Shown here: piece after piece, positions 54,491-64,000 of the stretch
How positions within the stretch are numbered: position 1 is the stretch's first letter
Layout: each line of letters opens with the position of its first letter
Assembly (NCBI RefSeq): GCF_027595985.1
Contig: NC_073313.1
Location: 86,162,899-86,226,898 of the forward strand
DNA: 64,000 bases
Source of the DNA: Sorex araneus
Lineage: Eukaryota > Chordata > Mammalia > Eulipotyphla > Soricidae
Reading direction: 5' to 3'
Made by a program: the position numbers and the translations under genes
The notes under the pieces: generated by a model
Seen by the model: only the letters and a program-made list of their open reading frames with translations
Databases searched by the model: none
Told to the model about the DNA's origin: nothing

Positions 54491-55480
54491 ATGGAGTCAT
54501 CGTTCCCATTTGGAGTGATCCTTGCTGTCCTGTCCTCCCTCATCATTGCAGCTAATTCACTAGTGGCTCTGGCTGTGCTGTTTTTGATCCACAAGAATGA
54601 TGGCGTGAGTCTCTGTTTCACCTTGAATCTGGCTGTGGCTGACACTGTGCTTGGTGTAGCCATCTCTGGCCTGGTGACAGACCAGCTAACCAGCCCCACC
54701 CGGCCCACACAGAAGACCCTCTGCAGCCTTCGGATGGCATTTATCACTTCCTCAGCAACTGCCTCTGTCCTTACGGTCATGCTGATTGCTTTTGACAGGT
54801 ACCTTGCCATCAAGCAGCCCCTCCGCTACTTCCAGATTATGGATGGGTTTGTGGCTGGGGCCTGCATTGCTGGGCTGTGGTTGTTGTCTTATCTGATTGG
54901 TTTCCTCCCATTTGTAGTCCCTGTATTCCAGCAGACCACCTACCAAGGACCCTGCAGCTTCTTCTCTGTGTTTCACCCGGTCTATGTACTGACCCTCTTC
55001 TGTGCTGGCTTCTTCCCAGCCCTGCTCATCTTTGTCTTCCTCTACTGTGACATGCTCAAGGTTGCCTCCGTGCACAGTCAACAGATCCGAAAGATGGAGC
55101 ACGCAGGAGTCATGGCTGGAGCTTACAGGCCCTCACGACCTCCCAACGACTTCAAGGCCATCCGCACTGTGACTGTTCTAATTGGAAGCTTCATTCTGTC
55201 TTGGACTCCATTTCTTATCACGGGCATTGTGCAAGTGGCCTGCCAAGATTGCCACCTCTACATAGTGTTGGAACGGTACCTGTGGCTGCTCGGTGTGGGC
55301 AATTCTCTACTCAACCCACTGTTCTATGCCTATTGGCAGAAGGAGGTGAGGCAGCAGCTCTACCAGCTGGCTGTAGGAATCAAGAAGGGGATTGCCTCAC
55401 TGCTTCTCTTCCTCTCAGCCAGGGATCATGGCCCAGAGGGACCCAGAGGAAGCTCCTGTCATATCGCCACTATCTCCTAG
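54491..55480 (+). CDS. GPR119: GPR119, Gs-coupled lipid receptor
   Basis: Class A GPCR of pancreatic beta cells and gut endocrine cells. It senses oleoylethanolamide and related lipids and raises cAMP, promoting insulin and GLP-1 release. Single-exon frame of 329 residues (human 335, from memory); it aligns without internal gaps from MESS to SCHI. Visible: seven hydrophobic segments; TM1 Asn22; TM2 LNLAVAD (45-51); conserved Cys78 and Cys155 for the TM3-ECL2 disulfide; DRY at 102-104; TM6 SWTP at 237-240; TM7 NPLFY at 275-279; basic C-tail. I chose the ATG at 54491 because orthologues start MESS with a GACATGG context. The ATG at 54476 is in frame and would add MPLED. The protein ends SCHIATIS: an extra base relative to the human frame creates TAG six codons early. 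Upstream and divergent lies the RBMX2 locus. Confidence 0.97.
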   Translation: MESSFPFGVILAVLSSLIIAANSLVALAVLFLIHKNDGVSLCFTLNLAVADTVLGVAISGLVTDQLTSPTRPTQKTLCSLRMAFITSSATASVLTVMLIAFDRYLAIKQPLRYFQIMDGFVAGACIAGLWLLSYLIGFLPFVVPVFQQTTYQGPCSFFSVFHPVYVLTLFCAGFFPALLIFVFLYCDMLKVASVHSQQIRKMEHAGVMAGAYRPSRPPNDFKAIRTVTVLIGSFILSWTPFLITGIVQVACQDCHLYIVLERYLWLLGVGNSLLNPLFYAYWQKEVRQQLYQLAVGIKKGIASLLLFLSARDHGPEGPRGSSCHIATIS

Positions 55481-55696
55481 CTTCATGGCTAAGAAATACG
55501 GTAAGGGCAGAGAACTTTCAAAGTAACTCTCCCTCCCTTATCCCCCTAACTCTGAACCTGGAGATCATATGGAGCTAGTGGAATAAGAACATTTACTTCA
55601 GGCTATTTGTCCCATCCAACCTCATTGTTTGTTTCCCCAAGTAAATGAGGTAAGATGCTAACTTTCTCCTTGAATCACTTTTCCCATTTGAAAATT

Positions 55697-55735
55697 TCTC
55701 TCTCTCTTTCTCTCTTTCTCTCTCTCTCTGTCCTT
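55697..55735. repeat. (CT)n microsatellite
   Basis: Interrupted TCTC/TTTC tract in the 3' flank of GPR119. Confidence 0.9.
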
Positions 55736-55999
55736 TTGCAATGTGCCTGATTCTCCTATACTGGTTTACTCACTTAAAGTAGTATTCTCAACCAGGGGAC
55801 ATATGGCCTCCTGTTTCTTTCCAGGATATTACAAGATGGACACAGGTGAAAATTATGTCAATGGGAAAGTGGGTGAGCACAACACGAGACTATAGGACCA
55901 ACTAGTAGGCCAGGGGAGGCACAGGAAGGAGACAAGATTGAAAGGGATTAAAATAGGAAACGACCGCTGAGGAATAATTCTTAAAATTCAAGCCTGGGA

Positions 56000-56345
56000 G
56001 CCAGAGAGATGGGATAGTACAAGAAGTAGGTGTCTGCCTTACATGTGATCAATTCTGGCTTGAAACCCCAGGACTATTTTTTTGTTTTGGGGTCACACCC
56101 AGTTATGCTAAGGGGTTACTCCTAGCTCTGTGTTCAGGAATCACCCCTGACAGTGCTCAGGGGACCAAATGAGATGCCAAGGGTAGAACCCAAGTTGGCC
56201 ACATAAAGGCAAATGCCTTACCAGCTCTATTTTCTCTCTGGCTCCAACCCTAGCACTACATATGGTCCCCCAACCATCGCCAGAATTACCCCCTTAGCAT
56301 ATTGAAGAGTAAGTCCTGAGCATTGCTGGGTGTGGCCCAAAGATT
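56000..56345 (+). repeat. SOR-like SINE split by a second SINE
   Basis: The plus-strand left part (about 56000-56068, 'agagagatgggatagtacaa') and right part (about 56249-56345, 'catatggtcccccaaccatc') belong to one copy. A minus-strand SINE (56078-56248) sits between them. Confidence 0.75.
56078..56248 (-). repeat. SOR SINE nested in another SINE
   Basis: 'tttttgttttggggtcacac' to 'ctctattttctctctggctcc'. 'accc(c/t)agcact' -like words flank it. Confidence 0.8.
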
Positions 56346-56399
56346 TTCCAAAAATACAGAACTACTTTTCCTCCCCCCAAATTCTTTATAATCAAATCC

Positions 56400-56715
56400 T
56401 ATCTTTGTCAATATTAGAGCAGCACTATACAATAGAAATACAGTGCAATCCACATAAAACATAAATGTTCCAGTAGCCATGCCAAAAAGGTTTTAAAATA
56501 AGGAAATAAAAAGAAATAGGCAAAGGGACAAAGGTAACGTGTTACTTCATTTAACCCAAAATGTTCAAAATATTATTTTGACATTCAACACTTCATACAA
56601 ACTCATTAAATTTTTGGTCATACTAATTCTTCATAATATGGTATATATTACAGAACAGCTCAATTCAAACTAGCCATATTTCAAATTTTGAACAGCCACA
56701 TGTGGCCATATTAAG
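56400..56715. repeat. Ancient eutherian DNA-transposon-like repeat
   Basis: 'cagcactatacaatagaaat', 'agtagccatgccaaaaaggt', 'aactagccatatttcaaat' and 'agccacatgtggcca' are words of an interspersed repeat shared by placental mammals. Family name not certain. Confidence 0.55.
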
Positions 56716-56749
56716 TAACAGAGCACTAAGGAAATGAATGTTACTTCTT

Positions 56750-56922
56750 ATTTTCTTTTTGGGTCATACCCAGCGATTCACAAGGGTTATTCCTGGCTCA
56801 TGCACTCAGGAACTACGCCTGGTGGTGCTCGGGGGACCATATGGGATTCTGGGAATTGAATCCGGGTCAGCCGTGTGCAAGACAAACGCCCTACCTGCTG
56901 TGCTATCACTCTGGCCCCGAAG
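56750..56922 (-). repeat. SOR SINE
   Basis: 'ttttctttttgggtcatacc' to 'gtgctatcactctggcccc'. Confidence 0.92.
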
Positions 56923-57011
56923 GTTTCTTCTTTTAAATCATATAGTGATCATTTTGTAAAGTGGGGAGTACCGCCCTCCATGATGTAAATTATAGATGTA
57001 TCTGGATACAT

Positions 57012-57116
57012 AGATGTAGCACTGTAGCACTGTCATTCCGTTGTTCATTGATTTGCTCAAGCGGGCACCAGTAATGTCTCCATTATGAGACTTCTTGTTA
57101 CTGTTTTTGGCATACC
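57012..57116 (-). repeat. RTE-type SINE tail fragment, minus
   Basis: 'cactgtcattccgttgttca' through 'gttactgtttttggcatacc'. Only the 3' tail region is present, a 5'-truncated copy. Confidence 0.8.
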
Positions 57117-57679
57117 TGGATAAAATGTAGGGACAAGGATTAGGGTCCTAATTTGTCTGTTTCTGTACTGGTGATTTTAAAAAATGTTTCTTTAAAAAAT
57201 AGCTGACTTTGTGATTATCGTTGCTCCCGGTCCAGTCTCAAAATACTATGATGTGTACCTTCCCGTCAGTTGTCCCATATGTCATCAGTAGCTACTTGCT
57301 GATGTCATTGCTGAACTACAAAGTCTGAGTAATTAGCGAGAGGAAAGGGCACAGTACTAGAGAAAATGGTAAAAGTGTAGGCACTGCCAAACTTACCACA
57401 CTGAACCCACTTTGCTCTGCAGTTTAACCTTCTTCCACGTACTCCCAATTTTGCATTTTCCTAAGAAACTAAGTTACATAAGATGATGCCACCAAAATGT
57501 CAGAGGAGATCAGTTGCAGAGTTCGTGCTCTATTCTACTTTCTGTGAGTATAGAAAATGTCTTGGCATTTTAGAATTATGCTTAGTCTCCCACAGGCAAC
57601 TCTGACAGCATACATTCAAAGACAGTTTGGGGAAGGAACCCAGTAATTGTTATCAGCCTTCCAGAGTTTCTCTGCAATC

Positions 57680-57855
57680 CCTTTTTTGCCTTTTGAGCCA
57701 CAACTGGTGGTTCTCGGGGCTTACCCCTGGCTTTGCACTCAGGGATCACTCCTGGGAGCGATCAGGGATTCATATAGGGTGTTGGGGATTGAATCTGAGT
57801 TGGCCACATGCTAGGCAAATGTCCTACTCACTGCACTATTACTTTGGCCTCAACA
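57680..57855 (-). repeat. SOR-like SINE
   Basis: 'tttttgccttttgagccaca' to 'gcactattactttggcctc'. Confidence 0.8.
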
Positions 57856-58823
57856 ATCCTTTCTTTAACCTCCTGATTTCCACAAAGTTTTTCTCTTAAG
57901 GCCCTAAACTAGATTATATCCCTAGAAAGCTGCTGAGTGGATAACAAAAGAGGGCAAGAAGTAACCAAAACTGTCGGGATTAATTTATCTGGGATTTGGT
58001 GCCAAAACTACTTTGGAAGGTCAACTATCAATATCTCCTAAATGATGGTCTTTATATTCCTTTAAGTCTACTGTTTTATGGTTAATTCCAAGAGTCCTGT
58101 GAAAGTTTTTCATGCAAATCTCAAACAATAATGCTCAGAATCTGGATGGAATCTGGCCATCCTTTCCTTAGAAAGGTGGCACCATACCATCCTGCTTTTC
58201 ACTTGGGTTTTAGTTCAGTTTATTTTTAGACACCTAGATTAGTTTAATCAGTTTCTCTGAAGTTATTGATCATCACTTTCAATTTCCATACTCTTGAAAA
58301 TTCCACCTAATCTTCACTGTCTGTCTTCAACCTAGGGACCTGTCTCTTACTGATGCATTCTAATACACATCAACTCTTCTTTGGTAGATCTTTTTGCAGT
58401 TGTTTTGCTTACCACTCTGGCCCAGAAGAGAACCCAGTTTGCCTTCACTATAGCAGGCTCTATGTTTCCTACAACTGAAGAACTTTTTGGTTTTTAAGTG
58501 GATTCTGGAACCAAATACGCTGTGAAGTTCTGAGCATTCAGCAAGTACAAGTTATGCCATCAATAAGACACACTCTTGGACTGGGTTTTGAGTTACTGGG
58601 AATGAGATAAAACAGTTATTGGGTTTAGAGACAAAATTGAAGGCAGACTCAAACCAATGTCATCCTTACTGTTGGTTCTAAACTTAGTTCCCTAGCCTTA
58701 CTACAAAGGATCAATCCTGCCAAGTTAGTACTAGCAAAGTAAAATAGAAATGTGTTTAATAACAGGAGAAAGATATAAGCTGAGGAGGGAGAGACAATTG
58801 TTGTGTTACTATGTTGGGTCTCA
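57856..58823. other. Unassigned sequence
   Basis: No gene or repeat recognised. By synteny the 3' end of SLC25A14 would be expected beyond GPR119 on the minus strand, but no exon of it is recognisable here. Confidence 0.4.
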
Positions 58824-58834
58824 GAAACCCTGTT

Positions 58835-59475
58835 ATTCTTTTTTTAAAAAAAATTAAATTTTATTGAATCACCATGAGATAGTTACAAGCTTTCATGTTT
58901 TTGGTTACAATCTCACAATGATCAAACACCCATCCCTCCACCAGTGCACATTCCCCACCACCAATATCCCAGGTATACCCCCATTTTCCACCCTCCCCCT
59001 GCTTCTAAGGCAGACAATATTCCCCATACTCTCTCTCTACTTTTGGGTATTATAGCTTGCAACACAGACACTGAGAGGTCATCATGTTTGGTCCATTATC
59101 TACTTTTCATCATGCATATCCCATCCCAACTGGTTCCTCTAGTCATTATTTTCTTAGTGATCCCTTCTCTATTCCATCTGTCTTCTCCCCTCCGCTCATG
59201 AAGCAGTTTTCCAGCTATGGGGCAATCCCCATGGCCCTTGTATCTATAGTCCTTGGGTGTCAGCCTCATGTGATACTACCCTACACTCCACAAATGAGTG
59301 CAGTCCCTCTATGTCTGTCCCTCTCTTTCTGACTCATTTCACTTAGCATGATACTCTCCATGTTTATCCATTTATAAGCAAATTTAATGACTTCATTTCC
59401 CCTAACAGCTGCATAGTATTCCATTGTGTAGATGTACCAAAGTTTCTTTAACCAGTCATCTGTTTTAGGGCACTC
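58835..59475 (-). mobile_element. 5'-truncated LINE-1
   Basis: 641 bp with exact 11-bp TSDs gaaaccctgtt at 58824-58834 and 59476-59486. It contains the L1 3' UTR and the last ORF2 codons ([18 protein letters not shown]). Confidence 0.93.
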
Positions 59476-59486
59476 GAAACCCTGTT

Positions 59487-59955
59487 CAAAGTTCATAAGC
59501 TTTGAAGTCCAAATACGTGTTCAGATTATGATTTAACCATATAATCCTCAAAGATACATTTCACTCATTTGTAAAATAGGGGCTCAAATGCCAATCTCAT
59601 ATGGTTATAGTGAGAACTAACGCAAATAATACATGTGTGAAAATGCCTAGAAAACTATGGCACATTATTACTGCTGAGAACATTTTTGTTATATTCATCT
59701 CCCTTACAAATCCTGAAGAATAATGAAACATTCAGCTGCCCAATTTAAGGGAGTCTGTCATATCTGTATAGATAATGACTTTCAGGTCAAGGACAATTCA
59801 TATCTTGAACTTTTTGAGTTCTTCAAACCCTGACTAAAGTTTTGAAAATCATGAGAGGTGACTGAGGTTAAAAAAGACACAGTAAATCTAATGCAATCAA
59901 GACAGAGCATATACAAAAGAAGCGCTATATATACTTGTGCTTTAAAATAACTGCA
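59487..59955. other. Unassigned sequence
   Basis: No gene or repeat recognised. Confidence 0.4.
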
Positions 59956-59957
59956 AT

Positions 59958-60130
59958 TAAGGGGGCAGAGAGATAATAGAGTGGGCAAGCTACTTGCCTT
60001 GCATTTGGCCAACCCAGGTTCTATTCCCAGGATCCCATCTTGTCACTTAGGACCCCACCAGGAGTGATCCTGAGCATGGAGCCAGCCAGGAGTAAGCCCT
60101 GAGTACCACTGGGTGTGGCCCAATACAAAA
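59958..60130 (+). repeat. SOR SINE, diverged
   Basis: 'gggggcagagagataataga' to 'gggtgtggcccaatacaaaa'. Confidence 0.85.
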
Positions 60131-60269
60131 GCAAAATGGAATAAGTAAAATAACGGAAACTGAGAACTGGTGTTCTATCTCAATGGTAACGAGAATATTT
60201 TGTGTAAATGAGGCCCTAGGTTTAATACCCAGCAACCAAAAACAAAAGTTAAAATTACATTTTATTTAT

Positions 60270-60440
60270 TTTATTTTTTTTGGGTCATACCGAGCAATGC
60301 ACAGGGGTCACTCCTGGCTCATGCACTCAGGAATCACCCCTGGCGGTGCTCAGGGGACCATATGGGATGCTGGGATTTGAACCCGGGTCGGCCGCGTGCA
60401 AGGCGAACACCCTACCCGCTGTGCTATCACTCCAGCCCCT
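60270..60440 (-). repeat. SOR SINE
   Basis: T-rich tail to 'gtgctatcactccagcccc'. 'taaaattacatttta' on both sides is its TSD. Confidence 0.93.
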
Positions 60441-60467
60441 AAAATTACATTTTAAAAGAGAGAAAAC

Positions 60468-60628
60468 TGGGCCAGAAGAGATAGCTCAAATAACTGAGTG
60501 AATGCTTAGCTTTCAGGAGACCCAGTTTTTATCCCTGTTATCACACAGTTCCCTGAGCACCAGAGTGACCCCAAACACTGAGATAGGAGTAGCCCCTGAG
60601 CATCACTGGGTGTGATCTAAAACACAGG
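60468..60628 (+). repeat. SOR-like SINE, old
   Basis: 'gggccagaagagatagctca' to 'catcactgggtgtgatctaa'. Confidence 0.7.
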
Positions 60629-60846
60629 AAAAAAGAGTGACTTCAATGAAGAAAATTGTGTTTAACAAATTACCAAGGGCAGAGCTACAGAATGTTATGT
60701 GAAAGTCTATATTTTTGATGTAGGCTGCTTTACAGGTAAGAGAGAAAACATTCATCAGAAATAATACATCTCTGTTTCTTTAATGTATTTGATATTGTGT
60801 TCTAAGAAACTTACAAAGAAGTCGGATACTGCTCAGCAATTCAGTC

Positions 60847-61275
60847 AAACCCAAGAATAGTAGAAATAAGTACCAGGAGGTTGGCTTCATGGTTTGGAAG
60901 CCAGCCTCACATGTTGGGGGAAAAGGTAGCTCAGGTAGAGAAGGGAACACTGAGTAAAATGTGGATGGAGACCCCGCTCGGGAAGGGAGATGTGTGCTGA
61001 AAGTAGACTAGAGACTAAACACGATGGCCACTCAAAACCCCTATTGCAAACCACAGCACCCAAAAGGGAATACCCTGCCACAGAGCGGGGTGGGTTGGAG
61101 GGGATGGGATTTGGGCATGGGAGGGATACTTGGTTCATTGGTGACGGAGAATGGACACTGGTGGAGGGATGGGTGCTCGAACATTGTATGAGGTAAACAC
61201 AAGCACGAATATGTGTAAATCTGTAACTGTACCCTCACGGTGATTCACTAATTAAAAAATAAAAAAGAATTAAAA
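60847..61275 (+). repeat. LINE-1 3' end
   Basis: From 'cccaagaatagtagaaataa' through the 3' UTR to an A-rich tail ('taattaaaaaataaaaaaga'). Plus-strand counterpart of 28519-28950. Confidence 0.85.
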
Positions 61276-62240
61276 AAAGAATTTGTAGGATAAAGCGTAG
61301 GTCTATTAATAGCTTCTTGTGAATTTGTTATAAAACTGAAATAGCTAAGTTTCATGCTATTAGTTTGGGTAAATTATGCAAAACACACCTTCATTTCAGA
61401 AAACTACTCTCAAGAATATAAGAATACATAGCTCTCTGTACAAGAGCATTTTGAGGGGTTTCACATGTATTAGATGCAAGATGCCCTGCCTTACAAACTC
61501 TGCTTGTCCACATGACCAGCAAGCCCATGTCTGACAGCTGGTCAAAAGAACATAGCTTGGAATATCTTCACCCTGTGTGGAGAAGGATTCACTGGCTCAA
61601 TGGCAAACAAACTCATGACTTTAATTTCATTATCACTTGCCTGCTCTCTTGTCATATTCATCAGAGACCAATAAAAAGAATAGGCATTAGAGGTACAGGA
61701 TGTGTGTATCTGTGTGTATGGGTGTGTGTATGTGTGTGCATGCTTGCAGAACAAGAACAAACAATATCAGTAGCAGGACAACAAGAGCAGCAATGGACCT
61801 GAGGCCAATCTCAACTCCTCAATTCTCTCAGAAACTTCATTTGTTCTGTGATTATTTCAGTACTTTCCATATCATCCTTCAAAAGGATGGCTGATCTGGA
61901 ATTTTCTTTTTAATTAACAACTCTTCATTTGTTGTTTCTGCAGTTCTATAAACTCACTGGTACAAGAGTCAATTCATCCGTCTACCTACTCCTCAATATT
62001 TATAAAGAGCTAAGTGCTAAAACTGCCCCATCTTTGCTGAGGTTTCTTTTAAGTATACATAAATGTATATATGATGCTTATTGTTTCTTTCTGATAATAA
62101 ATTATGTTCACTTATCAAAATACTAAAATCATAAAGGGACCCATTATTGTAACATCCAGAGATGAATTAATTTACTCCAACTGATTTTCACTTAATATTA
62201 TATCGTGCATATTTTTCTGTTACTAAGTTCCTTTCAAAAT
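61276..62240. other. Unassigned sequence with TG microsatellite
   Basis: A (TG)n-rich stretch at about 61700-61745. Otherwise no gene or repeat recognised. Confidence 0.45.
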
Positions 62241-62249
62241 ATGACTCAG

Positions 62250-62392
62250 GTGCCTTGCATGCGGCCGACCCAGGTTCAATCCCCAGCATCCCATATGGTC
62301 CCCTGAGTATTGCCAGGAGTAATTCCTGAGTGCAGAGCCAGGAGTAACCCCTGTACGTCGCTGGGTGTGACCCTAAAAGCAAAAAAAAAACA
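62250..62392 (+). repeat. 5'-truncated SOR SINE
   Basis: Starts 'gtgccttgcatgcggccgac'; A-tail at 62381-62391. TSD aatatgact at about 62238-62246 and 62392-62400. Confidence 0.9.
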
Positions 62393-62402
62393 ATATGACT
62401 CG

Positions 62403-62580
62403 GAGCGCTGGAGTGATAGCACAACGGGTAGAGCATTTGCCTTGGATGCAGCCAACCCGGGTTCGATTCCCAGCACCCTGTATGGTCCTCGAGTACTGCC
62501 AGGAGTAATTCCTGAGTGCATGAGCCAGCAGTAACCCCTGAGCATCACCGGGTGTGACCCAAAAGGAAAAAAAAAACCAA
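62403..62580 (+). repeat. SOR SINE
   Basis: 'gcgctggagtgatagcacaa' to the A-tail. TSD aatatgact is reused (62392-62400 and about 62581-62589), so two SINEs entered at the same target. Confidence 0.92.
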
Positions 62581-63026
62581 AATATGACTTGGAATATTTG
62601 CATGATTTTTAAGCATGAGTATATATTAACTATTTTCTTATAGTTGTGTGTTTCTGTTACTTCCTATTTCTCACTATTGTAATAACACTCTAAATATCCC
62701 TTCGTATAGATATTTGACATGCCTCAGTTTAATTCTTGAAAATGGATTCTCCCAGAGACAGTGGTTGAGGGGCAGTAACACCCTGATAGTGGGTGTGGGT
62801 AGCAGCAGTATATCCCAGAAACATTATTAATATTTTTATTACAATACCTAAATTTCAAATAATAGTAATAAAATTAAGTTTAAAATTTCTCCAAAGCATC
62901 AATAATGCAAAGTCAAGCAACACTAAAGAGAATAATTTTGAGATAAAAATCTTCTAGAGAGTTTTCCTGGCTTTTCTGGAGCTGTAATATTTTATTATAA
63001 TATTTTCTAAGTCAAAGGTAATCCAG

Positions 63027-63190
63027 AGGGCTGGATAAATAGTACAGGAGTTAAAGCTCTTGCCTTTCATGCAGCTGACCTAGGTTCATTCCTGATCACT
63101 ACATTGGGTCCTCTGAGCACCACCAGTAGTGACCTCTGAGCATAGAGCTGAGAGTATTCCTTGAGCACTGCCAAGTGTTATCCAAAACAG
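63027..63190 (+). repeat. SOR-like SINE, old
   Basis: 'gggctggataaatagtacag' to 'gcactgccaagtgttatcca'. Confidence 0.75.
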
Positions 63191-64000
63191 TCCTCCAAAA
63201 ATGTGATTTATAAATTCTCATACTACACTAACATGAGTATCTCAAATAAATATACTCTCCTTAAAGAATAAATCATACTGAAGGGGTTAAACAGCTTTTT
63301 TCCCCCAAAGTAAACCTATTTATATGCTCAACAGCTAGAGTTAATATGCAAATTTATAAATCTGGACTAATGAGACAGAGCACTTTAAGAACACCATGTA
63401 CAGCATAATTGACAACCATGTATGTTGTCGATGTAGCAGTGTTATATCCAGATATCGATTTCAGTGTGTTTTCATTGTTAAAATTTTCTGAGGAACTTGA
63501 TTGTGAAATACCAGAAGATGCTAAGTAGGCATGAGGACATGGTAACACAAACACATAAAGCCAAGAGACAGACAGTGAAAAGCTTGAAATCTTAGTATCT
63601 TGGCCAGGCTGGAAGGCAAAGTGTGCTCTATATCATGGATCAACCATGGCAGAGTAAAGTGCATGATAGCTTAACTTACTACTACCCAGCCATATGTTCA
63701 GTGAATTTATAAGCTGCTGGGAGTACAATCAACCACTGTATTCAAAGAACCCTCTTATGAAGCATCCTAGAAACAACCAATGCAGCAGCTAAGCATCTCA
63801 GAATCTGTTTTAGTACACAAAGCAATTCCTGTTTCTTTTAAAACCCCTTGTATGTAATGGGAAAGGCAGGATTCATTAACTCCAGAGGAAGGGAGGGACT
63901 GAAGGCCAAGAACCCAAGGAAGGGGTCTCTTTATTTCTTCATGTTTGTTTTTATTTGGTATGTTGCCCACCAATTCAATGTTTGAATCGTATTTCCCTCT
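63191..64000. other. Unassigned sequence at right edge
   Basis: A minus-strand open frame at 63354-63554 (66 codons, Ser/Asn-rich) shows no recognised domain or splice support. No other signal seen. Confidence 0.35.

Noticed and set aside
63354-63554. 66-codon minus-strand frame, Ser/Asn-rich
   Set aside because: It does not match the SLC25A14 exons expected by synteny or any family I recognise. Too short to support.
57856-64000. Expected 3' exons of SLC25A14 beyond GPR119
   Set aside because: Looked for the carrier-family C-terminal motif on the minus strand and did not find it; the gene probably starts beyond the window.

Overview
The window is mammalian nuclear DNA, most likely from a red-toothed shrew (Sorex). 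Two things point there. More than fifty copies of one tRNA-derived SINE, recognisable as the Sorex 'SOR' type, occur on both strands. Two linked X-chromosome genes, RBMX2 and GPR119, lie divergently, as I recall for human Xq26. No prokaryotic operon, CRISPR or phage feature is present. About 99% of the window is intron, intergenic DNA and mobile elements; the only clearly intact protein gene is GPR119.

Left part (1-10.4 kb): LINE-1 3' ends, then a tandem array of about six ~1.2-kb monomers (1524-9378). Each monomer carries a block of decayed C2H2 zinc-finger sequence and an old SINE. The first is split by a ~1.08-kb composite retroposon with a target-site duplication (TSD). A 5' piece of a ZNF512 processed pseudogene follows.

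Middle part (12.1-26.9 kb): the RBMX2 locus on the minus strand. Exons 1-4 keep frame and splice sites, but exon 5 has two in-frame stops and exon 6 is frameshifted, so the syntenic gene looks dead or encodes only a ~106-residue truncated RRM. Its promoter, exon 1 and exon 2 are tandemly duplicated (~1.69-kb unit) with SINEs at the unit boundaries. Long purine-only tracts lie beside the duplicated exons.

RBMX2-GPR119 intergenic part (27-54 kb): a layered retroelement graveyard. It holds a solo LTR inserted in a SINE; a full-length but dead L1 (28.5-35.3 kb) with a second L1 inserted in its ORF1; a twin-primed inverted L1 (40.0-42.3 kb); and an RTE-type LINE (45.1-50.7 kb) carrying nested composite retroposons, another solo LTR and SINEs. 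The RTE 3' tail is shared by a second SINE family and by long non-autonomous elements, giving a LINE/SINE partnership readable within the window.

Right part (54-64 kb): GPR119, a single-exon lipid-sensing GPCR (329 residues, C-terminus shortened by six), then SINEs, an L1 end, microsatellites and sequence in which I recognise no gene.
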